From NCBI GenBank assembly GCA_024638815.1, contig JAHEJM010000026.1, forward strand, positions 1-40,340: a stretch of DNA of 40,340 nucleotides. The letters are read 5' to 3'. The notes under the pieces were generated by a model. That model did no database searches and was not told the origin of the DNA. It saw only the letters and a program-made list of their open reading frames with translations. Position numbers and translations under genes: made by a program. Positions 8,978-17,888 of this stretch are shown piece after piece. Source of the DNA: Acidimicrobiales bacterium. GTDB taxonomy: Bacteria > Actinomycetota > Acidimicrobiia > Acidimicrobiales > SZUA-35. Position 1 is the stretch's first letter. Every line of letters starts with the position of its first letter.

Positions 8978-9802
8978 ATGATGACCACCCGCCATTCTCT
9001 CCAGTCCGCCGCCCTGTCCCGGATCGTCCTCGCCTTGCTGCTCGCCCTGGCGCTGCTCGCCGCCGGATGCGGATCCGACGACGACGACACCACCGCCGAC
9101 ACCACCACGAGCACGTCGACCGGTGACTCGGACGACACCACCGACAACGACACCACCGACAACGACACCACCGACAACGACACCACCGACAACGACACCA
9201 CCGACGACGACACGATGGACGACGCTCTGCCCGGGGAGCCATGGGACGGTTTCGCTTCCGAGGGCGACCTCCTGTCCGTGGTTGGCGTGGCCTACGACGA
9301 CGTGCTGAACATACGGGACGTACCCGGCACCAATGCCGACATCGTGGCCACAGCCGAACCCACCGCCGACGATCTCGTGGCCACCGGGCGAGCTCGTGAG
9401 CTGCCCCAATCGCTGTGGTACGAGGTCGCTGCGGACGGCGTGACCGGTTGGGTCAGCGTTCGGTTCCTGGCCTTCATGGGTGCCACCGACGATGCCACCG
9501 CCGAGTTCCTGGCCGGGGGTCCACCTGTCGAGGCCGAAACCATGGTCGACCTGGCCCAGCCCATCATTGAGTTCTACGCCTCCGACGAGCCGCCGTCCAA
9601 CATGGTCCAGTCGGTCGGGGCCAGTGTCGGCGATCTCGGCGAGATCACCTATGACGTGATCGGCATCGGTGACGACGCCATCGCCGGCTACCGGCTCCAT
9701 ATCTTCGGCATGCCCACCGCCAGCGGCGAAAGCTTCGCCCTGGACAGCATCGAGCGCACCTACTTCTGCTCCCGGGGCGTGAGCGGCGACTTCTGCGCCT
9801 GA
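8978..9802 (+). CDS. SH3-domain lipoprotein with Asp/Thr repeat linker
   Basis: A 274-residue predicted lipoprotein. The N-terminus is a signal peptide ending in the lipobox L-L-A-A-G-C31, so it should be anchored on the outer face of the membrane. Residues about 35-80 are an Asp/Thr/Asn-rich, surely disordered spacer with four perfect DNDTT units. Residues about 97-167 look like a bacterial SH3 (SH3b) domain: VLNIRDVPGTNADIV, then WYEVAADGVTGWVSVRFLAFMG. SH3b domains commonly bind peptidoglycan or cell-wall peptides. The remaining ~100 residues are unassigned. ATG 8978 and ATG 8981 are adjacent candidate starts downstream of AAAAAGGG. It is a single gene between an unrelated hydrolase and a pseudogene. 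Confidence 0.75.
   Translation: MMTTRHSLQSAALSRIVLALLLALALLAAGCGSDDDDTTADTTTSTSTGDSDDTTDNDTTDNDTTDNDTTDNDTTDDDTMDDALPGEPWDGFASEGDLLSVVGVAYDDVLNIRDVPGTNADIVATAEPTADDLVATGRARELPQSLWYEVAADGVTGWVSVRFLAFMGATDDATAEFLAGGPPVEAETMVDLAQPIIEFYASDEPPSNMVQSVGASVGDLGEITYDVIGIGDDAIAGYRLHIFGMPTASGESFALDSIERTYFCSRGVSGDFCA
9143..9202. repeat. four perfect 15-bp tandem repeats inside the SH3 lipoprotein gene
   Basis: The unit GACAACGACACCACC occurs four times in a row (from 9143, 9158, 9173 and 9188), encoding (Asp-Asn-Asp-Thr-Thr)x4. The period is a multiple of three, so copy-number change would lengthen or shorten the linker without breaking the frame. Confidence 0.9.
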
Positions 9803-9835
9803 CGGTGGCCAATGCGGGCATGTTCCCGCCGGCCC

Positions 9836-10595
9836 TCACGACTCGAGCCGAGCCGCACATCGCAGCACCAGGAAGGTGAGCCATGGCGACGGGTGCCTCT
9901 TGTCGGCGAAGCTCCAGCCGCTCCAGGACCGGAACATCGACGTGGCCGTGAAGCAGCCGTCCTCGGCGGCGAGGGCACCGACCTCGTCGACCATCTGCCG
10001 GAGACGGGGTCGCGGCGAGCGGTCTCGCAGCGACCGAGCACCTCGGTGACATGAAGCATGTCGTACCAGACGAACGGGTACTTCACATTCCGGAACTCGG
10101 TGCCGATCCCGAACATCCGGAGCTTGTCGTCCGCCCGGTGTTCCCAATGGTCGAGCAGTGCGTCGATGCCGGCAGTGACGGCGGCGCCGGCGTGGACCTG
10201 GGGAACCACGGACAGGGCCTCGAGGGCCAAGGTCGTCGCCATGGGACAGGGGTCGGCCTTGCGGCCGGGACCGGAGAAGCGCGGGAGGGAGGCGGCGCCG
10301 CAAGAGCGCCGGCCGTTGTCGTCGGCCAACGCCGACACGGCCTCGACGGCCCATACCACCAGGGGTGGTCCGCTGTGGCGATGTCATCGATCCGGGGGTC
10401 GTTCCTGTCGAACCCGAAGTCGGCCAGGGTTGAGAGGGCGTGGAGCGGATGGGCGGCGTCATTGTCACGCCGCAGCGGGTAGCCGGGCCGGTCGGCGGCG
10501 TGAGCCATCAGGCGAGCCGTGGACTCGTGGCACACCATCGCCGTGCGGGCGTCGATCACGGACGGGTCATCGGCCGGGCCATACAGTGCGGCCAC
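9836..10595 (-). pseudogene. frameshifted prenyltransferase/terpenoid-cyclase-like (alpha/alpha-barrel) protein
   Basis: Coherent protein sequence runs through three frames on the minus strand. Frame 1 (from GTG about 10595) reads VAALYGPADDPSVIDAR and later HALSTLADFGFDRNDPRIDD, and ends near 10370. Frame 2 continues with VWAVEAVSALADDNGR and then FRNVKYPFVWYDMLHVTEVLGR to about 10020. Frame 3 finishes with LRQMVDEVGALAAEDGCFT and KRHPSPWLTFLVLR to the stop at 9836. The order and motifs resemble uncharacterised prenyltransferase/squalene-cyclase-fold proteins of actinobacteria and firmicutes, in which YDMLHV- and SPWLTF-type segments are conserved near the C-terminus. No single frame is full length, so it is either a decayed gene or carries two sequencing indels. 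Function is unknown even for intact homologues. Confidence 0.65.
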
Positions 10596-10659
10596 GGAGC
10601 CAAACCGCGAGGCCGGAGACGACCACTTTGCCCTCGCCGAGCCGACCATAGACTGAGGC

Positions 10660-12393
10660 ATGGCGACCAATCGGGACATCCAGGCCATGCTCTCGGAGCT
10701 GATCACGCTGACCACGCTCGAGGAGGAGTCCCCCCAGTCGTTCAAGGTCCGGGCCTACGAGAAGGCCAAGCTGGCCCTGGAAGCCCACGGGGGCGACATC
10801 ACCGCGCTGTCGGCCGCCGAGCTGACCAGGATCGGTGGAGTGGGCAAGGCCACCGCCACCAAGATCCGGGAGCTGATCGACACCGGCACGGTGGACAAGA
10901 TCGAGAAGCTGAGGGCCAAGTATCCGCCGGAGTTCGTCGAGCTGTCCAAGATCCCCGGCATGGGGCCCAAGACCCTCAAGCTCGTCCGGTCCGAGCTCGG
11001 GGTCGAGAACCTGGAGCAGCTCAGGGCCGCCATCGACGGCCAACGACTGCGCTCGCTCAAGGGGTTGGGTGCCACCAGCGAGGCCAAGATGGCCAAAGCC
11101 ATCGAGCGTCTCGGCCTCACCGGCAAGGACACCCGTACCCCCATCGCCGACGCCCTGCCTCTGGCCGAGCGTCTGGTGGCCGACCTGGAGGCCATGGACG
11201 AGGTGTCCAAGGCCCGGTACTGCGGCAGCCTGCGGCGTATGTCGGAAACCATCGGCGACATCGACATCACGGTGGCGTCGTCGAAGCCGGGGCCGGTGAT
11301 GGAGGCGGTGCGCCGTCATCCCGAGGCGGTCGACATCGTCCTGTCGGGCGACACCAAGACATCGTTCCTGACCCGAACCGGGCTCCAGGTCGACGTGCGG
11401 GTGGTCAAGGCCTCGCAGTTCGGGGCCGCCACCCTCTACTTCACGGGGTCCAAGGCCCACAACATCGAGCTGCGGCAACGGGCCATGGACCGGGGCCGGC
11501 TGCTCAACGAGTACGGGCTGTTCGAACAGGACGAGGACGGGGCGGCCGGCGAACCGGTGGCCACCGGGACCGAGAAGGCCATCTACGAGGCCCTCGATCT
11601 TCCCTACATTCCGCCCCCACTCCGGGAGGCCACCGGCGAGACGTCCGGTGAGCTGCCGGACCTGATCCAGCGCACCCACATGAAGGGGGACCTTCACTAC
11701 CACACCGACCGTTCCGGTGACGGCCGCTCGTCGGTGGCCGACATGGTGGCCGAGGCCGCGGCCCAGGGCTTCGACTACCTGGCCATCACCGATCACGGCG
11801 AGGATCTGGCCATCAACGGCTCAACCGCCGAGGAGATGTTGGAGCACCGGGACGTGATCGCCGGGATCCAGACCTCCTATCCCGACATGACCATCCTCTG
11901 GGGCTGCGAACTCAACATCGGGCCGGCCGGCGGGCTCGACTACGAGCCCGACTTCCGGGCCCTCTTCGAGTACACGGTGGCCTCGGTCCATTCCCACTTC
12001 GACCAGTCGATCGACGACCAGACCCGGCGGCTGATCGCCGCCATCGAGGACCCCACCGTCGACTCCATCGGCCATCTCACCGGTCGCTATATCGGGCGTC
12101 GGCCGGGGATCGAACTCGATATCGACAAGGTGCTGGATGCCCTGGTGGCCAACGACGTCGCCCTGGAGATCAACGGTGCGCTGGACCGGTTGGATGCCGC
12201 CTCCGACGTGGTCCGCCGGGCCGTCGACCGGGAAGTGAAGCTGGTGATCAACACCGACTCGCACCATGTGTCGGAGCTGGGGCGCATGGAATACGGAGTG
12301 CTCACCGCCCAGCGAGGCTGGGCGCCCCGGGAGTTGGTGCTGAACTCCTGGCCCAAGTCCCGACTTCTGGCCTGGGTCGAGAGCCACCGCTGA
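10660..12393 (+). CDS. polX: DNA polymerase/3'-5' exonuclease PolX (X-family polymerase with PHP domain)
   Basis: A 577-residue protein with the complete bacterial PolX layout. Two helix-hairpin-helix elements bind DNA (LTRIGGVGKATATKI near residue 55; LSKIPGMGPKTLKLV near 93). The nucleotidyltransferase core has the G189-S190 motif, catalytic D200 and D202 in G-D-I-D-I, and third carboxylate D245 in Q-V-D-V-R. FTGSKAHNIELR and GLLNEYGLF-type motifs follow. The C-terminal PHP phosphoesterase domain begins with H346-Y-H348 and contains LAITDHGE, an HSHFDQ segment and a final NTDSHH metal motif. Bacterial PolX fills gaps and trims 3' ends in base-excision repair, in the cytoplasm. It stands alone, divergent from the pseudogene and convergent with the acyl-CoA synthetase gene with only nine bases between stops. 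Confidence 0.95.
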   Translation: MATNRDIQAMLSELITLTTLEEESPQSFKVRAYEKAKLALEAHGGDITALSAAELTRIGGVGKATATKIRELIDTGTVDKIEKLRAKYPPEFVELSKIPGMGPKTLKLVRSELGVENLEQLRAAIDGQRLRSLKGLGATSEAKMAKAIERLGLTGKDTRTPIADALPLAERLVADLEAMDEVSKARYCGSLRRMSETIGDIDITVASSKPGPVMEAVRRHPEAVDIVLSGDTKTSFLTRTGLQVDVRVVKASQFGAATLYFTGSKAHNIELRQRAMDRGRLLNEYGLFEQDEDGAAGEPVATGTEKAIYEALDLPYIPPPLREATGETSGELPDLIQRTHMKGDLHYHTDRSGDGRSSVADMVAEAAAQGFDYLAITDHGEDLAINGSTAEEMLEHRDVIAGIQTSYPDMTILWGCELNIGPAGGLDYEPDFRALFEYTVASVHSHFDQSIDDQTRRLIAAIEDPTVDSIGHLTGRYIGRRPGIELDIDKVLDALVANDVALEINGALDRLDAASDVVRRAVDREVKLVINTDSHHVSELGRMEYGVLTAQRGWAPRELVLNSWPKSRLLAWVESHR

Positions 12394-12402
12394 GCGGCGG
12401 AT

Positions 12403-13998
12403 TCAGGCCACCGGGTTGGCGAAGCGTTCCCTCAGCTCCCGCTTCAGGATCTTGTTCGAACCGGTCTTGGGTATCTCATCAACAAAGCGATACTCCGACG
12501 GGGCCTTGTACCCGGCAAGGTGGCTGTGGGCGAACTCATGCAATTCCTCGACCGTGAGCGCCGGCTGACCCGGCTCCGGCTCGTGGGGAACGACCACGGC
12601 CAGCACCCGCTCCCCCCACTCGTCCGAGGGCACACCGATCACAGCCACCTCGAAGACCTTGTGGTGGCGCTCCAACGCCGCCTCCACCTCGGCCGGATAC
12701 ACATTCATGCCACCCGTGATGATCATGTCCCTCTTGCGATCACAGATGTAGTAGAAGCCCTCCTCGTCGAAGTAGGCCACGTCGCCCACCGTGTGCCAGC
12801 CGTCGAATTCGTCGGCGTCATAGCGGTCCTCGGCCTTGTAGTAGGTGTCGAACACCGACGAGGCCTTGATGAAGACCTCGCCCGGCACATTGGGTTCGGT
12901 GACCCGTCGGCGATCGTCGTCGAACAGCGCGATATCGACCTCGGGCGCCGGCTTGCCGCATGAGCCCGGTTTGCGCAGCTGGTCCCCCGGAGCCAGCACG
13001 GTGTTGACGCCGAGTTCGGTCGAACCGTAGATCTCCCACAACGACTCGGGCGGGAAGTAACCGACGTAGGCCTCCTTGAGGGCGAACGGCCAGGGGGCGG
13101 CGTTGGCGATCATGACCCGCATACACGATACGTCGTAGCGGCCCTTGGTCTCGTCGTCGAGCCTGAGCACCAGACGGATCGGCGTCGGAGCCGAAAAGGT
13201 GGAGCTGCACCGGTAGGCGTCGATGAGCCGCAGCCAGTCCTCGGGGTCGAACTTGTGCTGGACCACCACGGTCCGACCCATGAGGAAGGCCAGGTTGGCG
13301 AAGGCCGCGGGCCCCGAGTGATACAGCGGCCCACACGTGACGTGGATGTCGTCGGGCCGGTAGCCGAGCAGGCCCACCAACCCGGCGACCTGACTGCCGC
13401 CGGCCGACGGGTTCCGTACCGCACCCTTCGGGTTGCCGGTGGTCCCCGAGGTGTAGATCATGACCTTGGACGGTGCCGGGGAGGGGGGCGGCTCATGGTC
13501 GTCACCGAGGAAATCGACCTCGGCCGTCTGCCCCGGGTGCATGCCGACCGGTCGGCCGTCGGGGTCGGTCGGCCCGGGACCGGCGAAGATCACGGTGTGG
13601 GTCAGCTTCGGGGTTCGGACGTGCAGCCGCTGCAGCATGTCGGCATAGGCCACATCGGCGTAGATCAGAACGGAGTCGGAGTTGTTGATCACGAAATCGA
13701 ACTCATCGTCGGCCAGCCGGTAGTTGAGTGGCACCGACACTGCGCCCACCTTCCGGGCGGCATGGCTGAAGGCCACGACCTCGATCGAGTTCTGGCCCAG
13801 CCACATGGTCTTGTCGCCGGGTTGAACCCCGACGTCGCGCAGCCCGTTGGCCATGCGATTCACACACCGATTCAGCTGGTGGTAGGTCAGGGTGCGGGCC
13901 GGCGCACCGGGCCGATCATCGATCACCGCCACCCGATCGGGGGCGGCCAGAGCCACCGCGGTCAGCGAATCGACTCCGGTTCGGTTGTCGGTGCTCAT
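12403..13998 (-). CDS. acyl-CoA synthetase (AMP-forming, class I adenylate-forming enzyme)
   Basis: A 531-residue member of the ANL superfamily. Residues about 180-192 form the P-loop-like motif M-I-Y-T-S-G-T-T-G-N-P-K-G. WEIYGSTELG is the A5-type motif, GWHTVGDVAYFDEEGFYYICDRKRDMIITGGMNVYPAEVE carries the hinge Asp and A8 motif, and TGSNKILKRELR near the end holds the catalytic lysine of motif A10. It activates a carboxylic acid through an acyl-adenylate and transfers it to CoA. Similarity in layout to FadD-type ligases suggests a fatty acid or related substrate, but chain length cannot be told. ATG at 13998 is chosen over upstream in-frame starts to 14253 because it begins the conserved N-terminal domain. 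It is divergent from the ECF sigma gene (171-base gap). Confidence 0.92.
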   Translation of the reverse strand: MSTDNRTGVDSLTAVALAAPDRVAVIDDRPGAPARTLTYHQLNRCVNRMANGLRDVGVQPGDKTMWLGQNSIEVVAFSHAARKVGAVSVPLNYRLADDEFDFVINNSDSVLIYADVAYADMLQRLHVRTPKLTHTVIFAGPGPTDPDGRPVGMHPGQTAEVDFLGDDHEPPPSPAPSKVMIYTSGTTGNPKGAVRNPSAGGSQVAGLVGLLGYRPDDIHVTCGPLYHSGPAAFANLAFLMGRTVVVQHKFDPEDWLRLIDAYRCSSTFSAPTPIRLVLRLDDETKGRYDVSCMRVMIANAAPWPFALKEAYVGYFPPESLWEIYGSTELGVNTVLAPGDQLRKPGSCGKPAPEVDIALFDDDRRRVTEPNVPGEVFIKASSVFDTYYKAEDRYDADEFDGWHTVGDVAYFDEEGFYYICDRKRDMIITGGMNVYPAEVEAALERHHKVFEVAVIGVPSDEWGERVLAVVVPHEPEPGQPALTVEELHEFAHSHLAGYKAPSEYRFVDEIPKTGSNKILKRELRERFANPVA

Positions 13999-14169
13999 GG
14001 TCGGCTTGCGTCCCCCTTGGTCGGCTTCGGGCCGGCAGTAGTCGACATGATGGCACCCGGAGGTGACACCGGCCAAGCCGGCCAAACCCCCCGGGCCGGT
14101 CCCGAGTGGCCCACCGCCTGGGGTATACAGTGGGGTCGGCCGACGGTTGCACCGGTCGAGAGGAGTCAG

Positions 14170-14700
14170 GTGGACCAGCACGAGGTGGGATTCCGAACGG
14201 GTGACGAGCAGGCCCTCGCCGCCCTGTACGAGACCTACGGTCCCCTCATCCACACCTACTGCCTCCGTACCGTCGGTGCCGATCGAGCCTCCGACCTGAC
14301 CCAGGAGGTGTTCATGTCGGCCTGGAAGTCACGCCGGAACTTCGATCCGGAGAACGGCACCTTCCCGGCCTGGCTCATGACCATTGCCAAGCGGCGTTGT
14401 GTTGACGACTTCCGACGGTCGGGGCGTCGGCCCGACATCGAACCCGGCGACCCCGAGGACGAACCGGTGTCCGATGTGATCAAGATCGAACGGATCGCCG
14501 ACCGAATGCTGTTGGAGGAGGCGTTCGCCCGGCTCTCGGAGCGAGCCCGGCGTCATCTGGAGCTGGCCTTCTTCGAAGACCTCACCCATACCGAGATCGC
14601 CGACAAGACCGGCGTACCGCTGGGTACGGTCAAGAGCGACATCCGACGGGGCCTGGCCACACTTCGACAGCACTTCGAGCACCTGGAGAGGAAACGATGA
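14170..14700 (+). CDS. ECF-type RNA polymerase sigma factor
   Basis: A 176-residue sigma-70-family protein with only regions 2 and 4, as expected for group 4 (ECF). Region 2 spans ALAALYETYGPLIHTYC to LTQEVFMSAWKSRRNFDP, with FPAWLMTIAKRRCVDDFRR at its end. Region 4 is the helix-turn-helix FEDLTHTEIADKTGVPLGTVKSDIRRGLATLR. GTG at 14170 is the start: it has AGGAG (14161-14165) just upstream and gives the correct domain length, whereas the open frame upstream to 13255 is antisense to the acyl-CoA synthetase gene. It overlaps the next gene by ATGA, showing tight coupling to its predicted anti-sigma factor. It directs RNA polymerase to an unknown stress or envelope regulon and probably to its own promoter. 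Confidence 0.92.
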   Translation: MDQHEVGFRTGDEQALAALYETYGPLIHTYCLRTVGADRASDLTQEVFMSAWKSRRNFDPENGTFPAWLMTIAKRRCVDDFRRSGRRPDIEPGDPEDEPVSDVIKIERIADRMLLEEAFARLSERARRHLELAFFEDLTHTEIADKTGVPLGTVKSDIRRGLATLRQHFEHLERKR

Positions 14701-15482
14701 CCGGGAGCAAGGACGGCGGCGGACCGATGGCGGCCGACCGGCCCGATCTGCCGGCCGAACTCCGGGTGCTGGCCGCCGAGCTGACTCCGGCCGACCGCCG
14801 CCGTGTGCCCCCTCCCCCCGAGGTGTGGCAGAGCATCGTGGCCGCTCTCGATCTCGACCTTCCGGCGGCGGACGTCGGACCCGAGACCGGTTCATCCCGG
14901 GACCGACGGCGACCCCGGGCCGAGGTCACCGATGTCGACCCGCCACGCTCGTTCACCGACACCATCGAACTGCGGTCGGCCATGCAGCACACCCCCGAGC
15001 TGCCGCCGGTCGGGCGCAACCCGGCACGGACCTGGGTGCCGGCGGCCGCCGCCGTGCTCATCGCCATCGCCGGAACCATCATCACTTTCGCCCTCAACGA
15101 CGAGGCCGAGGAGCGACTCGTGGCCGCCGGGACCCTGACCAATGAGGGACTGGCGGTGGAAAGCGATCAATCGGCCACGGCCCGGCTGATCGAGGTCGAC
15201 GGGGTGGTCGAGCTCGAGGTGTCGGTGGCCGACTTCGAGTCCGAATCGGCCCGGGCCGACGGCTATCTCGAAGTGTGGCTGGCCGATCCCGACATCGATC
15301 GGGTGGTCTCGTTCGGTCCGCTCGCCCCCGGTCAGCGGTACCGGGTGCCCGAGGACCTCTCCTTCGACGACTACCCGGTGGTCGATGTCTCGGTGGAGCT
15401 GCCGGATGGCGATCCCGGTCATTCCGGCCGCAGTATCTGGCGCGGTCCACTCGAGCCGACCGTCGATCGGGGCGACGACTGA
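14697..15482 (+). CDS. membrane anti-sigma factor, RskA-like
   Basis: A 261-residue protein whose start overlaps the ECF sigma stop (ATGA), the usual arrangement for a sigma/anti-sigma pair. The N-terminal ~115 residues are cytoplasmic and lack the zinc-binding HxxxCxxC motif, so any sigma-binding domain is divergent. A single transmembrane helix (VPAAAAVLIAIAGTIITFAL) lies at about residues 120-140. The extracytoplasmic part contains ADGYLEVWLADPDIDRVVSFGPL, which resembles the anti-sigma-K (RskA) C-terminal domain. It should sequester its partner sigma at the membrane until an envelope signal triggers release. Convergent with the DUF5671-like gene, leaving 22 bases between them. Confidence 0.82.
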   Translation: MTGSKDGGGPMAADRPDLPAELRVLAAELTPADRRRVPPPPEVWQSIVAALDLDLPAADVGPETGSSRDRRRPRAEVTDVDPPRSFTDTIELRSAMQHTPELPPVGRNPARTWVPAAAAVLIAIAGTIITFALNDEAEERLVAAGTLTNEGLAVESDQSATARLIEVDGVVELEVSVADFESESARADGYLEVWLADPDIDRVVSFGPLAPGQRYRVPEDLSFDDYPVVDVSVELPDGDPGHSGRSIWRGPLEPTVDRGDD

Positions 15483-15504
15483 GGTCGGCCCGGCGGTAGG
15501 CCCC

Positions 15505-17277
15505 TCAGTCGACCAGGCCCTGGACCGAAACCGCCCCGTCCGACACCGTGACCAGAGCCTGCCGACCCGGCACCTCGGCCAGCGCGGCCAGGGCCGACTC
15601 GACGGTGTCGTCGTCGGGCGGCGGTCCGTCCCCACCGGTCCGATAGTGCACCGTCCGGCTTCCGGTCGAGCCGGCCAGCCGGTGGGCGAGAGCCCCGGCA
15701 TTCTCGGTCGACAGGTCGGACACCACCACCAGGTGCTGCACACCATGGATCGCCGGGACCGGAGGTGGGGGTGAGGGGGCGGCATCCCGATCGTCGCGAT
15801 ACACCAGACCGTGGTAGACAGCGACCACGGCGGTGGACAGCACCAGACCGAGGGGAACCCGAAGTCGTCGGAACGTCTCGCCGCCGAGGTCGCCGCCGGC
15901 CATGTCCTCGAAGAAGATGGTCAGCATGATCACGAGCGAGATGAGCGCGACCGTGGCGCTCACCCCCAGCGTGATGATCACGTAGACCCGGCGGGAGATG
16001 GACAGCAACTCCTCGGGGTCGGCGGCGGCGTAGCGCTCGGCCCGCCTCCAGAACAACCACCACAGCGGTAGGCCCAGGATCAGGAACGTCGCCGCCAATA
16101 CAATGGGATTGGCAATGGAGCTCGAGACCGCTCCGGATTCGGTGACGGCCTCCACGAAAGCCGACACCACCAGCGTCACGGCCACCGCACTGACCACAAG
16201 GCCGGCGAAGGCCACCAGATAGTTGTAGATTCGATCGACTTCGGTCCTGGCCCGTTCCCCCCTTTCACCCAGTTCGAGACGATGGTGCATCCACACGGCG
16301 ATACCGACGACCAGGACGGCGATCGAGCCGGGCAGGACATCGAAATGCACGGCGGCGACATCGGCCGACGGGTCACCGAAGACCCACTGCAACACCGAGT
16401 GCAGCATCACTCCACCGGCCGACAAGGTTGCCACCAGACCGCTCAGCACCCCGGCCAGAAGCACGTACCCGTACCAGCGGCTGTCCCGGGTCGAGCGTAG
16501 TCCATGGAGCCACCACCACCAGATCCAGGCGGCGAGCCCGATCACGGCGTGGGCGGCGGCCACCACGGTGGACTCCGAGCCGGCGGCCATGACGTCGGTG
16601 TCGAACACCGTGTCGTACACCGGCCGCAGCACCGCCCGCAGGAACTCCCACACGCTGAAGGCGGCGAACCCCAGGCCTATGGCCGAGCCCGCCAGTAAGT
16701 AGACGGGAGTCCGAGCCTCGGGTCGGCGGTTCAGGTCGACCAGGGGTCGGCGCCGGTTCAGGACCCAGTGCACGCCGAGGACCGCCGACCAGGCCACAAC
16801 CCGGCCCAGGGCTCGATGGTCGAGTGGGGTGTCACCCACGAGCCAGTCCGACACCTCGTACAGGTAGGCCAGGGTCATGATCAGGGCCAATGTCACCATC
16901 CCGCCCAGGTAGGCGGCCCACACGATCGACGGCTCCTCATCGGGGTCCTCGGCCAGCCGGCGCCTCGTCCACCAGGCCAGACCGGCCAGAGCCGGCACCC
17001 CGACAACGGTGAACGACAATGCCTGGGCGATCTCCAGCGGGTCCCGGGCGAGCTCCCCCGACCGGGGTACGGCGATGGCGATGAGGGCGGCGATGCCCTC
17101 GGCCACCAGGATCACCGTGGCTGCCAGCAGCACCAACCGGAACACCCGGATCACGAGCTCACGGGTGTCGCCCTCCAGCGACTCGCCGGTGTCGGGGTGG
17201 CGACGCCCCGACACCAGCCGGAAGACTCCATAGCCGACGAGAGCCAGGAAGACGAGGGGCAGGAGTCCACCGATCAC
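15505..17277 (-). CDS. multi-pass membrane protein with DUF5671-like repeats
   Basis: A 590-residue protein with about 13-15 hydrophobic helices and a ~75-residue soluble tail. The helices come in repeating modules that each start with a short basic/aromatic segment followed by a long hydrophobic run, such as RVFRLVLLAATVILVAEGIAALI, DRIYNYLVAFAGLVVSAVAV and SRRVYVIITLGVSATVALISLVI. This RxxYxYLxxxxGL pattern is that of DUF5671. The cytoplasmic tail (HGVQHLVVVSDLSTENAGALAHRLAGS) looks like a small alpha/beta fold. No transporter or enzyme signature is present and the function is unknown. Its start overlaps the stop of the upstream NTF2-like gene by ATGA, so the two form an operon. Membrane topology is certain; family moderate. 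Confidence 0.7.
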   Translation of the reverse strand: MIGGLLPLVFLALVGYGVFRLVSGRRHPDTGESLEGDTRELVIRVFRLVLLAATVILVAEGIAALIAIAVPRSGELARDPLEIAQALSFTVVGVPALAGLAWWTRRRLAEDPDEEPSIVWAAYLGGMVTLALIMTLAYLYEVSDWLVGDTPLDHRALGRVVAWSAVLGVHWVLNRRRPLVDLNRRPEARTPVYLLAGSAIGLGFAAFSVWEFLRAVLRPVYDTVFDTDVMAAGSESTVVAAAHAVIGLAAWIWWWWLHGLRSTRDSRWYGYVLLAGVLSGLVATLSAGGVMLHSVLQWVFGDPSADVAAVHFDVLPGSIAVLVVGIAVWMHHRLELGERGERARTEVDRIYNYLVAFAGLVVSAVAVTLVVSAFVEAVTESGAVSSSIANPIVLAATFLILGLPLWWLFWRRAERYAAADPEELLSISRRVYVIITLGVSATVALISLVIMLTIFFEDMAGGDLGGETFRRLRVPLGLVLSTAVVAVYHGLVYRDDRDAAPSPPPPVPAIHGVQHLVVVSDLSTENAGALAHRLAGSTGSRTVHYRTGGDGPPPDDDTVESALAALAEVPGRQALVTVSDGAVSVQGLVD

Positions 17278-17783
17278 TGTTCGACCTCCGTCGTCGCCGT
17301 GGTTGCCGTGGTCGGCGGGACCGTCGTCGTGGTACGGGCCGGCGGCAACGGCGGGCAGGGATAGGGCCAGGGGACCTGGTCGAACACCCAGCGGCCGTCC
17401 TCGTTGATCAGGCTGAGGGTTTCGGAAAAGGTGTCCTCGTCGCTCATCAGCGGTCCGTCATCCCACCTCTGGGTGATTCGAACCAGCACCGTGGCCCGGG
17501 AACCGTCGATGGTGACCGTGTCGAGCACGACCCGGCTGACCCGGGGTGAATAGACGTCGAGGTAGGGGCGATCGCAGTTGTCCGCCAGTTCGGCCGAGTA
17601 GAACTCGTAGGCATCGACCGAACGATTGTCGATGAGGGCCTGGAAGTAGGCCTGGACCGCGGCCTCCGGAGTGCCGGCCTCATAGTCGGTTGTGCTCCGC
17701 CCCGAACCCACGACAGCGGCCACCACCAACAAGACCAGCAGCACCGCGCCGGCGGCGAGACCGACGATGGTCCGAGTCCTCAT
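17274..17783 (-). CDS. membrane-anchored NTF2-like domain protein
   Basis: A 169-residue protein with a single N-terminal transmembrane helix (residues about 5-27, GLAAGAVLLVLLVVAAVVG) and an outside domain. The domain begins TPEAAVQAYFQALIDNRSVDAYEFYS, then has a series of beta strands ending in SLINEDGRWVFDQVPW; this helix-then-sheet layout is typical of NTF2/SnoaL-like or DUF4878-type accessory domains. A Pro/Thr-rich tail follows. No catalytic residues are evident, so a binding or scaffold role beside its multi-pass membrane neighbour is a guess. ATGA overlap with the downstream DUF5671-like gene shows co-translation. Start is ATG at 17783; a gap of 105 bases separates it from the lipoprotein gene upstream. 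Confidence 0.68.
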   Translation of the reverse strand: MRTRTIVGLAAGAVLLVLLVVAAVVGSGRSTTDYEAGTPEAAVQAYFQALIDNRSVDAYEFYSAELADNCDRPYLDVYSPRVSRVVLDTVTIDGSRATVLVRITQRWDDGPLMSDEDTFSETLSLINEDGRWVFDQVPWPYPCPPLPPARTTTTVPPTTATTATTEVEQ

Positions 17784-17888
17784 GGCCCCATCATCCCCCT
17801 TCGCCGGTGCACTGTACCGGGACCTACGTCACCTTCTCCCGTGCCGTCACCAGGGGATACGCCGGCAGCTTTGCCTGGCCTTCGGTGG

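Noticed and set aside
14124..14129. TATACA upstream of the ECF sigma gene as a -10 box
   Set aside because: No acceptable -35 element at the right distance, so it was not called a promoter.
13255..14169. Long in-frame extension upstream of the ECF sigma gene
   Set aside because: It runs antisense through the acyl-CoA synthetase gene and would add 305 non-conserved residues; GTG 14170 with AGGAG is the sensible start.
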